In this document: piece by piece, positions 7,883-15,267 of the stretch
Position numbering within the stretch: the first letter of the stretch is position 1
Layout of the letters: each line of letters opens with the position of its first letter
Assembly: GCA_958413765.1 (NCBI GenBank)
Contig: CATYVH010000003.1
Span: 62,001 to 126,000, forward strand
DNA: 64,000 nt
Origin: an uncultured Collinsella sp.
Lineage (GTDB): Bacteria; Actinomycetota; Coriobacteriia; Coriobacteriales; Coriobacteriaceae
Reading direction: 5' to 3'
The notes under the pieces: generated by a model
Seen by the model: only the letters and a program-made list of their open reading frames with translations
Database searches by the model: none
Told to the model about the DNA's origin: nothing
Position numbers and translations under genes: made by a program

Positions 7883-8621
7883 CGTCATCGACTACATGCC
7901 GGGCGATACGCTGCTGCATCGCCTGAACCCCGTCGTCAAACTGGGCCTCGCCGCCGCCATCATCGTCGGCATCTTCTTGTCCGACACCTACGTGGCGCTG
8001 CTGGGCTTTTTGGCACTCACCCTTGCGCTGGGCGCCTATGCCGGTGTCGTCGACCGTCTGTTCTCGCTGCTCAAGTTGCTGATTCCGCTCGCGCTTATCA
8101 TGCTGGTGCTCCAGCTGGCCTTTATGCGCGATGGCAACGTTGTGTGGGGCTTTATCACCGACACGGGCCTCATCACAGGATCGAAGGCCTGTCTGCGCCT
8201 GCTGGGTGTGGCGTTACCGCTCATCCTCATGCTCATGGTGACCAAGCTCAACGACCTTGCCAACGCCTGCGTCGAGGTGCTGCACGTACCGTATCGCTAT
8301 GCCTTCACCTTTACCACGGCGCTGCGCTTTGTGCCGGTGTTTGGTCAGGAGATGAACGCCATCATGGAAGCGCAGACCGCGCGCGGCGTCGAGTACGACA
8401 CCAAGAACCCTATCAAGAAGCTTAAGCTCATGTTGCCACTGTGTGTGCCGCTGCTCATCTCGAGCGTGGCCAAGACCGATGCCACGGCCTTGGCGGCAGA
8501 ACAGCGCGGCTTCTATCTGCGTACACGCGCCAGCTCGTACAAGCGCTACCCCATCAAGGGCCTGGACATCGCCGTGCTCATCGTCAGCATCGCCCTCATC
8601 GCCATCGGCTTCCTGTTCTAG
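7875..8621 (+). CDS. ecfT: ECF transporter transmembrane T component
   Basis: 248 aa integral membrane protein. The N-terminal IDYMPGDTLLHRLNPVVKL motif and the conserved region with ALRFVPVF and AQTARGV (the coupling-helix ARG motif of EcfT, contacting the ATPases) identify the CbiQ/EcfT family (Pfam PF02361). Start is a GTG at 7875, overlapping the ecfA stop by 8 bp, with GGAGATGG 6 nt upstream, indicating translational coupling. Together with TrpP and EcfA it completes a dedicated ECF importer. A strong terminator follows at 8651-8687. Confidence 0.93.
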   Translation: MVNVIDYMPGDTLLHRLNPVVKLGLAAAIIVGIFLSDTYVALLGFLALTLALGAYAGVVDRLFSLLKLLIPLALIMLVLQLAFMRDGNVVWGFITDTGLITGSKACLRLLGVALPLILMLMVTKLNDLANACVEVLHVPYRYAFTFTTALRFVPVFGQEMNAIMEAQTARGVEYDTKNPIKKLKLMLPLCVPLLISSVAKTDATALAAEQRGFYLRTRASSYKRYPIKGLDIAVLIVSIALIAIGFLF

Positions 8622-8650
8622 TTCGCCACCGGCAGCAACCGCCCAACGCA

Positions 8651-8687
8651 AAAGGCCTCGGCTCGCACCAAACGAGCCGAGGCCTTT
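8651..8687 (+). terminator. Terminator of trpP-ecfA-ecfT
   Basis: AAAGGCCTCGGCTCG (8651-8665) and CGAGCCGAGGCCTTT (8673-8687) are perfect 15-bp arms around a 7-nt loop. The A- and T-containing ends make it potentially bidirectional. Confidence 0.88.
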
Positions 8688-8709
8688 ACTGTTTCACCAG
8701 ATAAAAGCT

Positions 8710-8741
8710 ACCAAAATTAACCTGTCCCTTTTTTGGCAGGT
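8710..8741. repeat. Dispersed GGGACAGG-type element, copy 1
   Basis: On the minus strand this reads ACCTGCCAAAAAAGGGACAG followed by GTTAATTTTGGT. The same ACCTGCCAAA...GGGACAGGTT arrangement recurs at 51251. It ends 7 bp from the stop of the racemase gene. Confidence 0.7.
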
Positions 8742-8747
8742 CGGAAG

Positions 8748-9494
8748 CTAGAGGCGGTAGGGAGCGCCGCTGCGGATGATGGATTCGCGCACCAGGACAT
8801 CCATGGCATCGAGGGTGATCTCGGGCATCTCTCGATACTTCTGCAGCACCGATAGCTCGGTGCAGGCCAGAATGACACGGTCGCAGCCGCTACGGGCGAA
8901 CTCCCACATCACGCGGTCGAACTTATCCATATCGGGCTCACGTCCGGCCTTCACATCATCGTAGATAAGCGACATCACATCGTTCTGACGTTTCTCGCTG
9001 GGATAGACGACCTCAACACCCGCAGCCTCGCATTCGCGGCCGTAGACGCCCGCGCCCACGGTTCCGTCGGTGCCCATAATGCCAATCTTGTGCACCGGCT
9101 CGGCCGGCATACTCAGGTTGGGGTCGAACTCGCACTCCCCCATCACCGCACCCGCAAGGGCATAGCGCACCGACTCACGCGGCATGTGGATAATCGGCAC
9201 CTTCGTAAACGACTGGATCTGGTCGTAGAAGTAGTGCGACGTGTTGCAGGGAATGGCAATGTGCGCACAGCCCAGCGACTCGAGTGCCTGGGCACACTCT
9301 TTCATGGTCGCCAGCAGCTTGGCATGCTCGCCGGTCTTAATGGCAAGCGTGCGGTCGGGCATGGTCGACTTGGAGAGCACCACCATGTCGATATGTTCCT
9401 GATCGCAGGCAGCAGCCGTATGGCGCACCACCTGGTCGTAGTAATACGACGTGGCCTCGGCGCCCATGCCGCCGATAACTCCCAGCTTTTCCAT
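8748..9494 (-). CDS. Aspartate/glutamate racemase family protein (probable aspartate racemase)
   Basis: 248 aa. N-terminus MEKLGVIGGMGAEATSYYY is typical of the cofactor-independent Asp/Glu racemase family (PF01177). The two catalytic cysteines are visible in IPCNTSHYFYD (about residue 85) and ILACTELSVL (about 200). GGMG with the downstream Thr pattern favours aspartate over glutamate racemase. ATG at 9494 is preceded by AAGGAGG. It lies 84 bp behind an ATP-grasp ligase on the same strand; in Enterococcus faecium a D-aspartate ligase and aspartate racemase are adjacent and build the D-Asp cross-bridge of peptidoglycan. A similar job is inferred here; general D-amino-acid metabolism is the alternative. 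Confidence 0.85.
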   Translation of the reverse strand: MEKLGVIGGMGAEATSYYYDQVVRHTAAACDQEHIDMVVLSKSTMPDRTLAIKTGEHAKLLATMKECAQALESLGCAHIAIPCNTSHYFYDQIQSFTKVPIIHMPRESVRYALAGAVMGECEFDPNLSMPAEPVHKIGIMGTDGTVGAGVYGRECEAAGVEVVYPSEKRQNDVMSLIYDDVKAGREPDMDKFDRVMWEFARSGCDRVILACTELSVLQKYREMPEITLDAMDVLVRESIIRSGAPYRL

Positions 9495-9578
9495 CGCCGC
9501 CTCCTTGGTGACGCTTGCGCAATTGCGCGTATCATACCCGCGCCCGCCCGATGTAAACCGGACGGGCGCCGCACTCAT

Positions 9579-10835
9579 CTACTTGTAATACGTCTTGAAC
9601 AGCTTAAAGTGGCGCAGCTTGGTGTGCCACATGCGCAGCCAGCGGTTAAAGACAAAGTCGCCCTTCATAAACGAAGGGTCGGCGCCCTTGCCTTCCTTGT
9701 CCAGGCGATGCACCTCCGCGCGCAACTCGGGATCCTTGACGTACTTGTCGACGACGCCCATGGGAACGACCATCCACAGTGCCTCGTCCTGTGCCGTCAC
9801 AAACTCCGGCTCAAACGGACGGTTGAACACATACTCGTCCACCACATACTTGGCGACGTTAAAGCCGCTGTTGGTAACGTAGTAGTTGCTGCGACCTTGG
9901 CGCGTGTTGAAATCGAAGAACTTAAACGAGCCGTCGCGCTCGTCGTACTTAACGTCAAAGTTGGAATAGCCCACAAAGTGAAGGTCCTCGAGCAACTTGC
10001 GCACGCCGCCCATGAGCTCGTCATTGGGCTCGGTGATGATACAGGCGTGGTTGCCGACACCGTGAGGCTGATGCTCCTCGAGCAGCACGTGACCCAAGCA
10101 CATCATACGCACCTTGCCGTTACGGTCGGAATAACTGGTGAGCACGCGCATGTACTCGTCGTTGCCGGGCACGCGATCCTGCAAGATCAGGTCGTCGGTG
10201 TAGCCGCTGGCATACGAGTCGCGAATGACCTGTTCCAGCTCGGCACGGTCGGCAATCTCATAGGCCTTTTTCTGGCCCTCGAACTCGTGCTGCCACCACA
10301 TGATGCCGTCAGAAGGCTTCAGAATCATCGGGTAGGGAAAATCGATCTGGTCGAGCACTTCGGCAGGTGCCTCGCCTTTGGCGTTCAGCATCGCCATGGT
10401 GAAGGTAAAGGTATGTGGATAGGGCACACCATGCTTCTCGCACAGCTCGTAGAAGATCTCCTTCTTCTGGCACTGCTCAAGCATGCTATAGGGAGCGTAA
10501 GGCGCGACGATGTTATCCGCCAACTCATGGGCATCCTTGGCCTGAGCAACGAGGGCAACATAGTTATCGCCACAGCCCACAAGGACAATCGTCTTATCGG
10601 CATGCGCTTGGGCAATGCCGTTGACGGTCCTGAGCATCACGGGCATGGTATCGATATCCACGTTAGGCGTGTAGTCGATAATCTGGCTGCGGTACGCGGG
10701 ACCCGTCTGGTACTTGCCAAAGACCAGGCTCTTGACCTGGTACTCCTCGTAGAAGGCGCGCGCCACCGAATAGGCGTTGATGTCGCCACCGAGCAGCACG
10801 GGAATGAACTCGCGCTCTGTAAACTGCAATGCCAT
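9579..10835 (-). CDS. ATP-grasp carboxylate-amine ligase, probable D-aspartate ligase
   Basis: 418 aa. N-terminal Rossmann-like region (FIPVLLGGDINAYSVARAFYE), then an ATP-grasp core with YPMILKPSDGIMWW (nucleotide-binding Lys) and a metal-binding end containing FKFFDFNTRQGRSNYYV. This layout matches the D-aspartate ligase (AslA/Aslfm) group that adds D-Asp to the side-chain amine of Lys or Orn in peptidoglycan precursors. The downstream racemase would provide D-Asp. ATG at 10835 has GGAAGTTTCC upstream, and a plausible promoter is at 10892-10921. Other ATP-grasp peptide ligases cannot be excluded from sequence alone; the neighbour is the main argument for aspartate. Confidence 0.75.
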   Translation of the reverse strand: MALQFTEREFIPVLLGGDINAYSVARAFYEEYQVKSLVFGKYQTGPAYRSQIIDYTPNVDIDTMPVMLRTVNGIAQAHADKTIVLVGCGDNYVALVAQAKDAHELADNIVAPYAPYSMLEQCQKKEIFYELCEKHGVPYPHTFTFTMAMLNAKGEAPAEVLDQIDFPYPMILKPSDGIMWWQHEFEGQKKAYEIADRAELEQVIRDSYASGYTDDLILQDRVPGNDEYMRVLTSYSDRNGKVRMMCLGHVLLEEHQPHGVGNHACIITEPNDELMGGVRKLLEDLHFVGYSNFDVKYDERDGSFKFFDFNTRQGRSNYYVTNSGFNVAKYVVDEYVFNRPFEPEFVTAQDEALWMVVPMGVVDKYVKDPELRAEVHRLDKEGKGADPSFMKGDFVFNRWLRMWHTKLRHFKLFKTYYK

Positions 10836-10891
10836 GGAAACTTCCTATCATGAACTGCCCACACAACGGGCGGTCTTTGCGCAACTGATTT

Positions 10892-10921
10892 ATTCTAGCG
10901 TGCCGAGCCGCTGGTGCCCAA
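10892..10921 (-). promoter_or_regulatory. Putative promoter of the ATP-grasp ligase/racemase operon
   Basis: On the minus strand TTGGGC (-35, 10916-10921) and TAGAAT (-10, 10892-10897) are 18 bp apart, about 57 bp before the ligase ATG. The remaining gene-free stretch to 11131 shows no convincing ORF or RNA gene. Confidence 0.45.
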
Positions 10922-11131
10922 AGCTCCACCGTATCTATGGCAATCGACGTGATCGTCCAGCATAAAGCCGCACTCACCGCGATGGGGCCTTGTAGCTGCA
11001 AACCCCCTGTTGAGATAGCTTTCACGGCCGAAAGCCCGTCCGCAAACAGGCCCCCGTAACGTTAAAGTTGAACTCTATGGTTTCTCAACAATTCATCATA
11101 ACTGCAGGTCAAAGCCAAAGCCTCAAGTTCG

Positions 11132-11163
11132 ACTTGACCCTTTGGAACCTTTAAGGTTCAAGT
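11132..11163 (+). promoter_or_regulatory. Nested palindromic operator upstream of the secreted wall protein
   Basis: ACTTGACCCTT (11132-11142) and AAGGTTCAAGT (11153-11163) are inverted arms matching 10 of 11. Inside sits GAACCTTTAAGGTTC (11145-11159), a second perfect palindrome. A half-related CCTCAAGT lies just upstream. The cluster of CAAGTT/AACTTG words about 70-100 bp before the ATG suggests binding of a dimeric regulator; which family is unclear. Confidence 0.45.
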
Positions 11164-11229
11164 TGAGGTCGAAAGCAGTAGTAGAATACCGTTCGAACCA
11201 TAACCTACGATTGATTGCAGAGGGACTGG

Positions 11230-12363
11230 ATGCAGCATTCGAATCATCGCACCGCAGCGCTCATTGCGTCGAAGCCGGCTCGTATCATCACGAGCGCCGC
11301 GCTCGCCGTTGCGCTGACGGCCACGCCGATGCTCTCCCCCGTTGCGGCGTATGCCGCCTCGCAGGCAACGCAGGACCAGCTTTCCGCAGCCCAGCAGAAG
11401 ATCGAAGCCGCCACGAGCGCCTACAACGACGCCCGCACCAAACTCGATGACCTGCAAAAGCAGATTGACTCCAATGAGGCAAGCATCGAGGAAATCGAGG
11501 CTAAGCTTCCCGAGCAGCAGGCCAAAGCAAGCTCCGCCATGCGCGATCTGTACAAGTATCAGAAGGGCACCAATCCTATCGTGAGCTTCCTGGTCAACGC
11601 GCAGAGCCTGGGTGAGTTCATCACGACCTGCAAATACACCAACCAGATCACGAGCTCGAGCGTCGACGAGATCGAACAGCTCAATAACATGCAAACCGAA
11701 CTCGAGCAGAACAAGGCTGAGCTCCAGCAGGCCAAGTCTCAGCTTGAGGCAGAGCAGAAAAACGCCGAGGATGCGTTGGCTCAGGCCCAGCAGCTCCGCA
11801 GCGAGGCGCAGGCAAAAGCCGAGCAGGAAAATGCCGCCGAGCTTGCCAAGCTTGAGGCCGATAAGGCCGCCGCCGCCGAGAAGCTCTCGGGCGAGGGCGT
11901 AAGCGGCAGCAATTCCAGCAGCCAGGCCACCAACACCAACACCACCATCGACACCACGGTGAACAACGCCAATACCGGTAGCTCCGATTACGATTCGTTC
12001 ATCAATGAGTGGACGAGCCGCATCGACAATTATCTCGCCGGCTCCCCCATGGCAGGCCAGGGCTATAACTTTGCCGTCGCCGCTTGGAATACCGGTGTCG
12101 ACCCCCGTTGGTCCCCCGCCATCGCCTGCATCGAGAGCACCAAGGGTGCTTATTGCGCCAATTCTTACAACGCCTGGGGCTGGAGTGCCCGTGGCGGCGG
12201 TTGGCGCAGCTTTGGCAGCTGGAGCGAGGGCATCTCCGCTCACGTTGCCTATCTGGGCGCCAACTACGGCTCCACCCTTACCCCGGCAGCGGCCAAAAAG
12301 TACTGCCCGCCCACGTGGCAGGACTGGTACAACAAAGTCGCCGCTCAGATGAACCGCATCTAA
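11230..12363 (+). CDS. Secreted coiled-coil protein with C-terminal lysozyme-like wall domain
   Basis: 377 aa. Signal peptide ending near AAYAAS, then a long coiled coil (about residues 35-225) rich in Gln, Glu, Ala and Lys, of the type seen in CwlO and PcsB. Its central segment FLVNAQSLGEFITTCKYTNQI resembles the conserved hinge in those proteins. A Ser/Thr/Asn-rich linker follows, then a C-terminal domain of about 120 aa containing WSPAIACIESTKGAYC and NAWGWSARGGGWRSFGSW, resembling Bacteroides/actinobacterial glucosaminidase or transglycosylase-like domains where the Glu of IESTKG would be catalytic. Likely a peptidoglycan hydrolase. ATG chosen over a TTG five codons upstream because AGAGGG precedes it at short spacing. 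Confidence 0.75.
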   Translation: MQHSNHRTAALIASKPARIITSAALAVALTATPMLSPVAAYAASQATQDQLSAAQQKIEAATSAYNDARTKLDDLQKQIDSNEASIEEIEAKLPEQQAKASSAMRDLYKYQKGTNPIVSFLVNAQSLGEFITTCKYTNQITSSSVDEIEQLNNMQTELEQNKAELQQAKSQLEAEQKNAEDALAQAQQLRSEAQAKAEQENAAELAKLEADKAAAAEKLSGEGVSGSNSSSQATNTNTTIDTTVNNANTGSSDYDSFINEWTSRIDNYLAGSPMAGQGYNFAVAAWNTGVDPRWSPAIACIESTKGAYCANSYNAWGWSARGGGWRSFGSWSEGISAHVAYLGANYGSTLTPAAAKKYCPPTWQDWYNKVAAQMNRI

Positions 12364-12373
12364 GCGCAACTGC

Positions 12374-12400
12374 AAAGGGCCCCAATGGGGCCCTTTTCTT
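12374..12400. terminator. Bidirectional terminator between wall protein and kinase
   Basis: AAAGGGCCCC and GGGGCCCTTTT form a perfect hairpin with a 3-nt loop, T-rich on the plus side and A-rich on the other. It separates convergent genes and abuts the kinase stop. Confidence 0.88.
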
Positions 12401-13780
12401 TTAGGTAGCGGAGGTATCGACGACGCCGGTCGCATTGGCAACCGCGACTATGACGATCATGCATAGGAGCAGCACACCCAATGCCTTGAGCCAGAGTTTC
12501 GCGAGTTTCTTGCCGCGATAGCTGTCGAGCAGTGCGAATCGCCGACGAAGACGGCGCTTATCGAGCAGCACAAAATGCATAAGCACCATAAGGCCATCAA
12601 CAAAGAAAAAATACTCGATTATGAGAAACCACGTCGGGTAGCTTTGGTTTGCTCCCGTGGGGTGAAAGACGGCAAAGTGACTTCCGGCAAAGAACACAAG
12701 TAGGGAGAAGCAGACAAGCGTATTCCAAATGCGCCCCAGAGACTCCGGAACGCGAGAGAGCAGACCGCATGCAGCGGAGGCGGCAGGCCTAGGAAGCCCT
12801 GCGGGGTTCTGGAGCCCTTGGAGCATCAACACCGTCTCCGAGGCCGGAGTACGGACAGGCGCAGGCGCAGGAGGCCGCACGGGGCGGCTCAGATCGTATG
12901 CCGCGCGCGTCGCCCGTCCCAATGCCTCCGCACTCGCAAAACGCTTGGCCGGGTCGAGCGCCATCGACATGCAGACGGCATCGGCAAGTGGAGTGGGAAT
13001 GCCACGCGCCTCGCATTGCTCGCGCATGTCGAGCCCTGGTTTAGGGTCGACTCCCGTCAAGCAGAAGAACAACAGGGCGCCAAGTGCGTAGACGTCGCTG
13101 CGCACGCTCGTCTGCCCAAACCCATACTGCTCGGGCGGCGCATAGGGCCGCGTGCCAAACTTGACGGTGTCGGCATCGGCACCATCGCGCCATACGCGCG
13201 CAATCCCCAAGTCGATAATCACCAGCGACGAAAACGTCAGGCCGTCATCAGACGTATAGTTGGCACCCGTCACGATGATATTCGACGGCTTGAGGTCGCG
13301 ATGGATCACCGGCGCCGACGTCTCCCCCGCCATTGCAAAACCGGCGTGGAGCTCGCCCACGGCATCGCATAGGGCAGGATACAATTCACGTGCATAATCG
13401 GGGGTGGCTCCCAGACGGTCCACCAGCGCCCCGAGCGTCTCCCCTTCGATGTATTCCATAACCACGTTGAGCTCGTCGCCCACACGACGACAATCGACGA
13501 TTCTGGGCAGGTGCTCAAAACGCCTGCCTGCCCGCTGAGAGGCAAACAGACGCTCGTATGCCCCGCCGATTTGAGCCGAAGCATCGATGCGTTTACGGAC
13601 AAAGGGGCCGAGCGAACCACCGCCGGTTCCTTCAAAGTACACGAGCTCGGTTGTTTCAACGGACGAGCGCTTAAGTACACGCTCCACGCGATAGCTGTCG
13701 TCGCGACCGAGCGACGCCAGGTGCTCGGCAAGCGCTGCGGTCAGCTCGTCATCGGAATATGTTGTGGTCTGAGTATCCAT
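12401..13780 (-). CDS. Hanks-type Ser/Thr protein kinase with C-terminal membrane segments
   Basis: 459 aa. Kinase domain about residues 30-300: catalytic loop HRDLKPSN (160-167), DLG in place of DFG (190-192), APPEQYGFG with DVYALGALLF (about 214-237). The glycine loop is degenerate; a candidate ATP lysine is in FVRKRID. A Pro-rich linker leads to three hydrophobic helices (about 351-373, 383-406, 430-450). Unlike PknB there are no extracellular PASTA repeats. The small HTH-like regulator 98 bp upstream is a likely partner or substrate. Start uncertain: MDTQ at 13780 has GGAGG only 2 nt away, whereas ATG codons at 13789/13792 and a GTG at 13810 are in frame. Confidence 0.85.
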   Translation of the reverse strand: MDTQTTTYSDDELTAALAEHLASLGRDDSYRVERVLKRSSVETTELVYFEGTGGGSLGPFVRKRIDASAQIGGAYERLFASQRAGRRFEHLPRIVDCRRVGDELNVVMEYIEGETLGALVDRLGATPDYARELYPALCDAVGELHAGFAMAGETSAPVIHRDLKPSNIIVTGANYTSDDGLTFSSLVIIDLGIARVWRDGADADTVKFGTRPYAPPEQYGFGQTSVRSDVYALGALLFFCLTGVDPKPGLDMREQCEARGIPTPLADAVCMSMALDPAKRFASAEALGRATRAAYDLSRPVRPPAPAPVRTPASETVLMLQGLQNPAGLPRPAASAACGLLSRVPESLGRIWNTLVCFSLLVFFAGSHFAVFHPTGANQSYPTWFLIIEYFFFVDGLMVLMHFVLLDKRRLRRRFALLDSYRGKKLAKLWLKALGVLLLCMIVIVAVANATGVVDTSAT

Positions 13781-13878
13781 AGCCTCCATCATAGCGCAGG
13801 GCGCAGACACCCCATGGCATCCGCGCCCCGTTCGCTTGCATCGTTGTTCGGCAGCCCCGCCGGCTCAGATATCAGCCG

Positions 13879-14301
13879 CTAACTCACCGTCTCCTCACCA
13901 AAGCGATACAGCTCCTCGTTAACCTTTTGGAGGCTACACCCGCGATCGATGCAAAAGATGATAATCGCATCACGGCGATCCTTGCAGTTAAGGACGCTTA
14001 CCCCGGCAGCCGTCAGCGCACGGTTGGTCTCCTTGAGCGTCAGCGCCATCGCAAAGGCAATCTGCAGCACCTTATTGCGACTCGGGTGACGCGCACCGGT
14101 AAAGATCTGATAGCCAAAGGTCTCATTGAGATCGGCCATACGAACCACGCGCGAGCGCTCCAAGCCCTTTTCCTGCAGCAGCTGCTTCAGGTAGTCCGAA
14201 AGCGACGGGGCGGCAAAGTCGTGCTCCCTGATATAGCCATCGATGTTCGGCGCATCGAGAAGCTCATTGAGCAACTCCTCAGTCAGCTTTTTATCGGGCA
14301 T
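13879..14301 (-). CDS. Small XRE-like helix-turn-helix protein next to the kinase
   Basis: 140 aa, soluble. The middle region (about 30-105) SLSDYLKQLLQEKGL...RVVRMADLNETFGYQIFTGARHPSRNKVLQIAFAMAL reads as an XRE/Cro-like fold: helix, turn, recognition segment with TGARHPSR, then a packing helix. The N-terminus (MPDKKLTEELLNELL) is acidic and the C-terminus (LYRFGEETVS) unremarkable. ATG at 14301 has GGAGG 9-10 nt upstream. Similar proteins accompany Hanks-type kinases in gut Firmicutes and Coriobacteriia as I recall; the kinase may control its activity by phosphorylation. That partnership is inference from adjacency. Confidence 0.7.
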   Translation of the reverse strand: MPDKKLTEELLNELLDAPNIDGYIREHDFAAPSLSDYLKQLLQEKGLERSRVVRMADLNETFGYQIFTGARHPSRNKVLQIAFAMALTLKETNRALTAAGVSVLNCKDRRDAIIIFCIDRGCSLQKVNEELYRFGEETVS

Positions 14302-14333
14302 ACGACTTCACCTCCCCCAGTGCATGCAACATG

Positions 14334-14777
14334 CTAGAAACCGCTTACGTCCGAACGCTCCCAGCTAGCAACCTGGTCGGGAGACACCGTACCCAGCGCC
14401 TCGAACTTCCAGGAGCCGCCCGCCTTCAGATGATTGGTGTTTGCAAGAGCCGTTCCAACCTGGTTGCCATCGGCATCATACAGAACATACTCAATCTGAA
14501 TGTAGCTCTTTTCCTTGTCCGTGTTATTGGTCAGCGTGCCCGTGATCTTATAGGCAAACTGATTGGAGGTGTCTTCAGCCTCATCAGCAATGGTATACGG
14601 TTCTTGCGGTTCTTTTTGCTCCTCAGCCTGCTGTGTCGCCTCGACAGGTTTTGCCGAATCGCTCGCAGACGAATCGGTTGAATTGCCACCCATAGAACCC
14701 ACGGCACCGACGATAACCAGCACCACGATGACGCCTAGGACAATCTTGCCGATCGGCTTCTTTCCCTCTTTTGCCAT
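14334..14777 (-). CDS. Membrane-anchored FxLYD-domain protein
   Basis: 147 aa. Lys-rich N-terminus followed by one membrane helix (IVLGVIVVLVIVGAVGSMGG, about 12-31), an unstructured Ser/Glu/Gln segment and an extracellular beta-sandwich (about 75-147) containing IEYVLYDADGNQVGTALAN and LKAGGSWKFEA. These are the defining lines of the FxLYD domain (Pfam PF16729), an extracytoplasmic module of unknown function. GGAAGG precedes the ATG. The leader carries CTACGAT/ATCGTAG inverted arms around a GTGCCGGCAC palindrome (about 14790-14829). It lies 32 bp upstream of the HTH protein and kinase on the same strand, so the three may form an envelope-sensing group. Confidence 0.8.
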   Translation of the reverse strand: MAKEGKKPIGKIVLGVIVVLVIVGAVGSMGGNSTDSSASDSAKPVEATQQAEEQKEPQEPYTIADEAEDTSNQFAYKITGTLTNNTDKEKSYIQIEYVLYDADGNQVGTALANTNHLKAGGSWKFEALGTVSPDQVASWERSDVSGF

Positions 14778-14941
14778 TATTCATCCTTCCTACGATCCGG
14801 CTACCGTGCCGGCACACAGCACATCGTAGAAAGGATTGAACTTGAATTCATTAGCTGAGGGCTAAGGTTGCGGTAAACGGCCAATGCAGCTATCCAGACG
14901 CCGAGCAAACGCACTTTGCGTGACCGTCTGCTGGCAGCGCA

Positions 14942-15265
14942 TCAACCCACCGTGACGGATTTCCCGGTAAAGGCACTGATCATCATTAGGACAAAGAACA
15001 CCAGGTAGCTGATGCTCAATAGGTACGCAATGATCAGGAAGACGACCCAGCCGACATTGGTCTTACCGTCGGCGCGGCGCCGCTCGCGAGAACGGCACAG
15101 CCAGACCGTCACGCCGATGGCGGTGATAAACAGTACGAGTGCCGCCGCAGCCAGCCCAGCAAACACAAACATCACGCCAATGCTCACAGCGATGACCGGA
15201 AGCAGCAGCAAACCGCATCCGCATCCACCCGGACTATATACGGCAGACTGTCGGCGTCGTTCCAT
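14942..15265 (-). CDS. Small membrane protein, unknown function
   Basis: 107 aa. A Gly/Cys-rich N-terminus (SPGGCGCG) precedes two adjacent hydrophobic spans (about 20-55), a short basic loop (RSRERRRADGK), and a third span near 73-97. No family recognised. ATG at 15265 follows the stop of the M20D amidohydrolase by 2 bp and has GGAG 5 nt upstream, within the end of that gene, so the two genes are translationally coupled. It may simply be an accessory membrane protein; nothing in it points to a substrate. Confidence 0.65.
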   Translation of the reverse strand: MERRRQSAVYSPGGCGCGLLLLPVIAVSIGVMFVFAGLAAAALVLFITAIGVTVWLCRSRERRRADGKTNVGWVVFLIIAYLLSISYLVFFVLMMISAFTGKSVTVG

Positions 15266-15267
15266 CG

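Noticed and set aside
9090..10853. 587-codon open frame on the plus strand across the racemase and ligase
   Set aside because: Spans two well-supported minus-strand genes and their gap; no motifs or ribosome binding site.
10663..11025. Possible small minus-strand gene upstream of the ATP-grasp ligase
   Set aside because: It starts at a GTG without a ribosome binding site and runs into the ligase gene in another frame; composition fits non-coding leader.
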